Source of the DNA: CAZCYE01 sp964502775
Lineage (GTDB): Bacteria; Actinomycetota; Acidimicrobiia; IMCC26256; PALSA-555
DNA: 12,603 nt
Reading direction: 5' to 3'
Assembly (NCBI GenBank): GCA_964502775.1
Contig: CAZCYE010000046.1
Span: 1 to 12,603 of the forward strand
Shown here one piece after another: positions 12,121 through 12,603 of the stretch. Position numbers and translations under genes: made by a program. Below the pieces are notes generated by a model, which saw nothing but the letters and a program-made list of their open reading frames with translations, was not told the DNA's origin and did no database searches. Position 1 is the first letter of the stretch; every line of letters begins with the position of its first letter.

Positions 12121-12603
12121 TCAGTCGCCGAGGAGGTCCTCGGCGGCCTGACGGACCTGGAGGTCCCGGTCGTTCAGCGCGGCGCGCAGCGCATCCTCCA
12201 CCTCCGGTCCTTCGAAGGCCGCCAGCGCGAGCACGGCGCGCCGCCTGATCGGGGGCCGGTCCGTGCACGCATGCAGGATCGCCGGGAGCCCGGCGGGATC
12301 GCCGATGCTCCCGAGCGCGGCGACCGCTGCCTCCCGAGCCAGCGGGTCGTCGTGCGCCCGGGCCGTCGCCCCGAGCGCGTCCAGGCCACTCGCCCCGACA
12401 CGGTCGGGGAGCTCGCCGAGGGCCCACGCTGCGGCTTCCACGACCGTCACGTCGTCATCGCCGAGGAGGGGCTGAAGGTCCGGGGCGAGGCGGGACCGCG
12501 TCCGCGCGCGGAGCGCGGGAGTGAGCTCCGCGGCGCGGCGGCGCACACCCGGATCGGGGTCGCCGATCCCCCGGCGCCACGCGGGGAGCGCGGTACGGGT
12601 GGG
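12121..12603 (-). CDS. HEAT-repeat protein, C-terminal part, runs off the right edge
   Basis: 160 residues are visible and the frame is open to the window edge, so the start is outside. The sequence is a series of HEAT / PBS-lyase-like helical repeats, with recurring pattern (DPDPGVRRRAAEL; DDDVTVVEAAAWALGEL; HDDPLAREAAVAALGSIGD; DRPPIRRRAVLALAAF; DRDLQVRQAAEDLLGD) at about 30-residue spacing. Such solenoids act as protein-binding scaffolds; no enzyme motif is visible here. A GTG at 12546 could be taken as a start, but the reading frame upstream (PAWRRGIGDPDPG) continues the repeat pattern, so I consider the gene truncated by the window rather than starting there. Confidence 0.83.
   Translation of the reverse strand, partial: PTRTALPAWRRGIGDPDPGVRRRAAELTPALRARTRSRLAPDLQPLLGDDDVTVVEAAAWALGELPDRVGASGLDALGATARAHDDPLAREAAVAALGSIGDPAGLPAILHACTDRPPIRRRAVLALAAFEGPEVEDALRAALNDRDLQVRQAAEDLLGD

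Noticed and set aside
12546..12603. Start of the HEAT-repeat gene at GTG 12546
   Set aside because: The frame upstream continues the HEAT pattern to the window edge, so this GTG is more likely internal.

Overview
The window is about 70% GC, densely coded and mostly on the minus strand, with frequent GTG/TTG starts and 4-base start/stop overlaps. Gene content (PPK1 beside a CYTH/CHAD protein and a MutT1-like pair, a DUF2342 zinc metalloprotease, a WxHPSE-type PDZ membrane protein, MreB) points to an actinobacterium. I lean towards Acidimicrobiia, from gene flavour only; no rRNA or other marker is present. No mobile element, tRNA, rRNA or CRISPR array was seen, so this reads as chromosomal core.

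Layout. (1) 89-4628, minus: a polyphosphate/nucleotide operon, in transcription order PPK1, CYTH-CHAD protein (GTGA overlap), Nudix hydrolase (behind a 14-bp tandem array), SixA-type histidine phosphatase (11-nt overlap). The last two look like the two halves of mycobacterial MutT1 encoded as separate genes. Upstream of ppk is a direct repeat with the 11-nt spacing and GTTCACC core of a PhoP PHO box. (2) 4791-6166, plus: a 12-bp ATG-containing array encoding a 20-residue leader peptide that ends in an ATGA overlap with a 12-TM MFS transporter. (3) 6218-7432, minus: DUF2342 zinc metalloprotease; divergent from it, only 11 bp away, a degenerate extended SDR (7444-8475, plus) with a C-terminal membrane segment. 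(4) 8487-10762, minus: a membrane-anchored trypsin-like/PDZ protein whose catalytic His and Ser are replaced, coupled by ATGA to a fused AhbA-AhbB-type siroheme decarboxylase homologue. (5) 10921-11997, plus: a 13-codon upstream ORF, then MreB. (6) 12121 to the right edge, minus: the C-terminal part of a HEAT-repeat protein.

Three themes stand out. First, four transcription-unit starts show TANNNT, exactly six bases, then the start codon, the geometry of leaderless transcripts. Second, three short tandem arrays (14, 12 and 12 bp) sit exactly at translation starts. Third, three proteins keep a fold but have lost signature residues: the CYTH ExExK motif, the SDR YxxxK, and His/Ser of the HtrA-like triad. 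I see no wholly new multi-gene system. The strongest leads are the putative PhoP-controlled polyphosphate operon with split MutT1, and the pseudoprotease/siroheme-decarboxylase pair.
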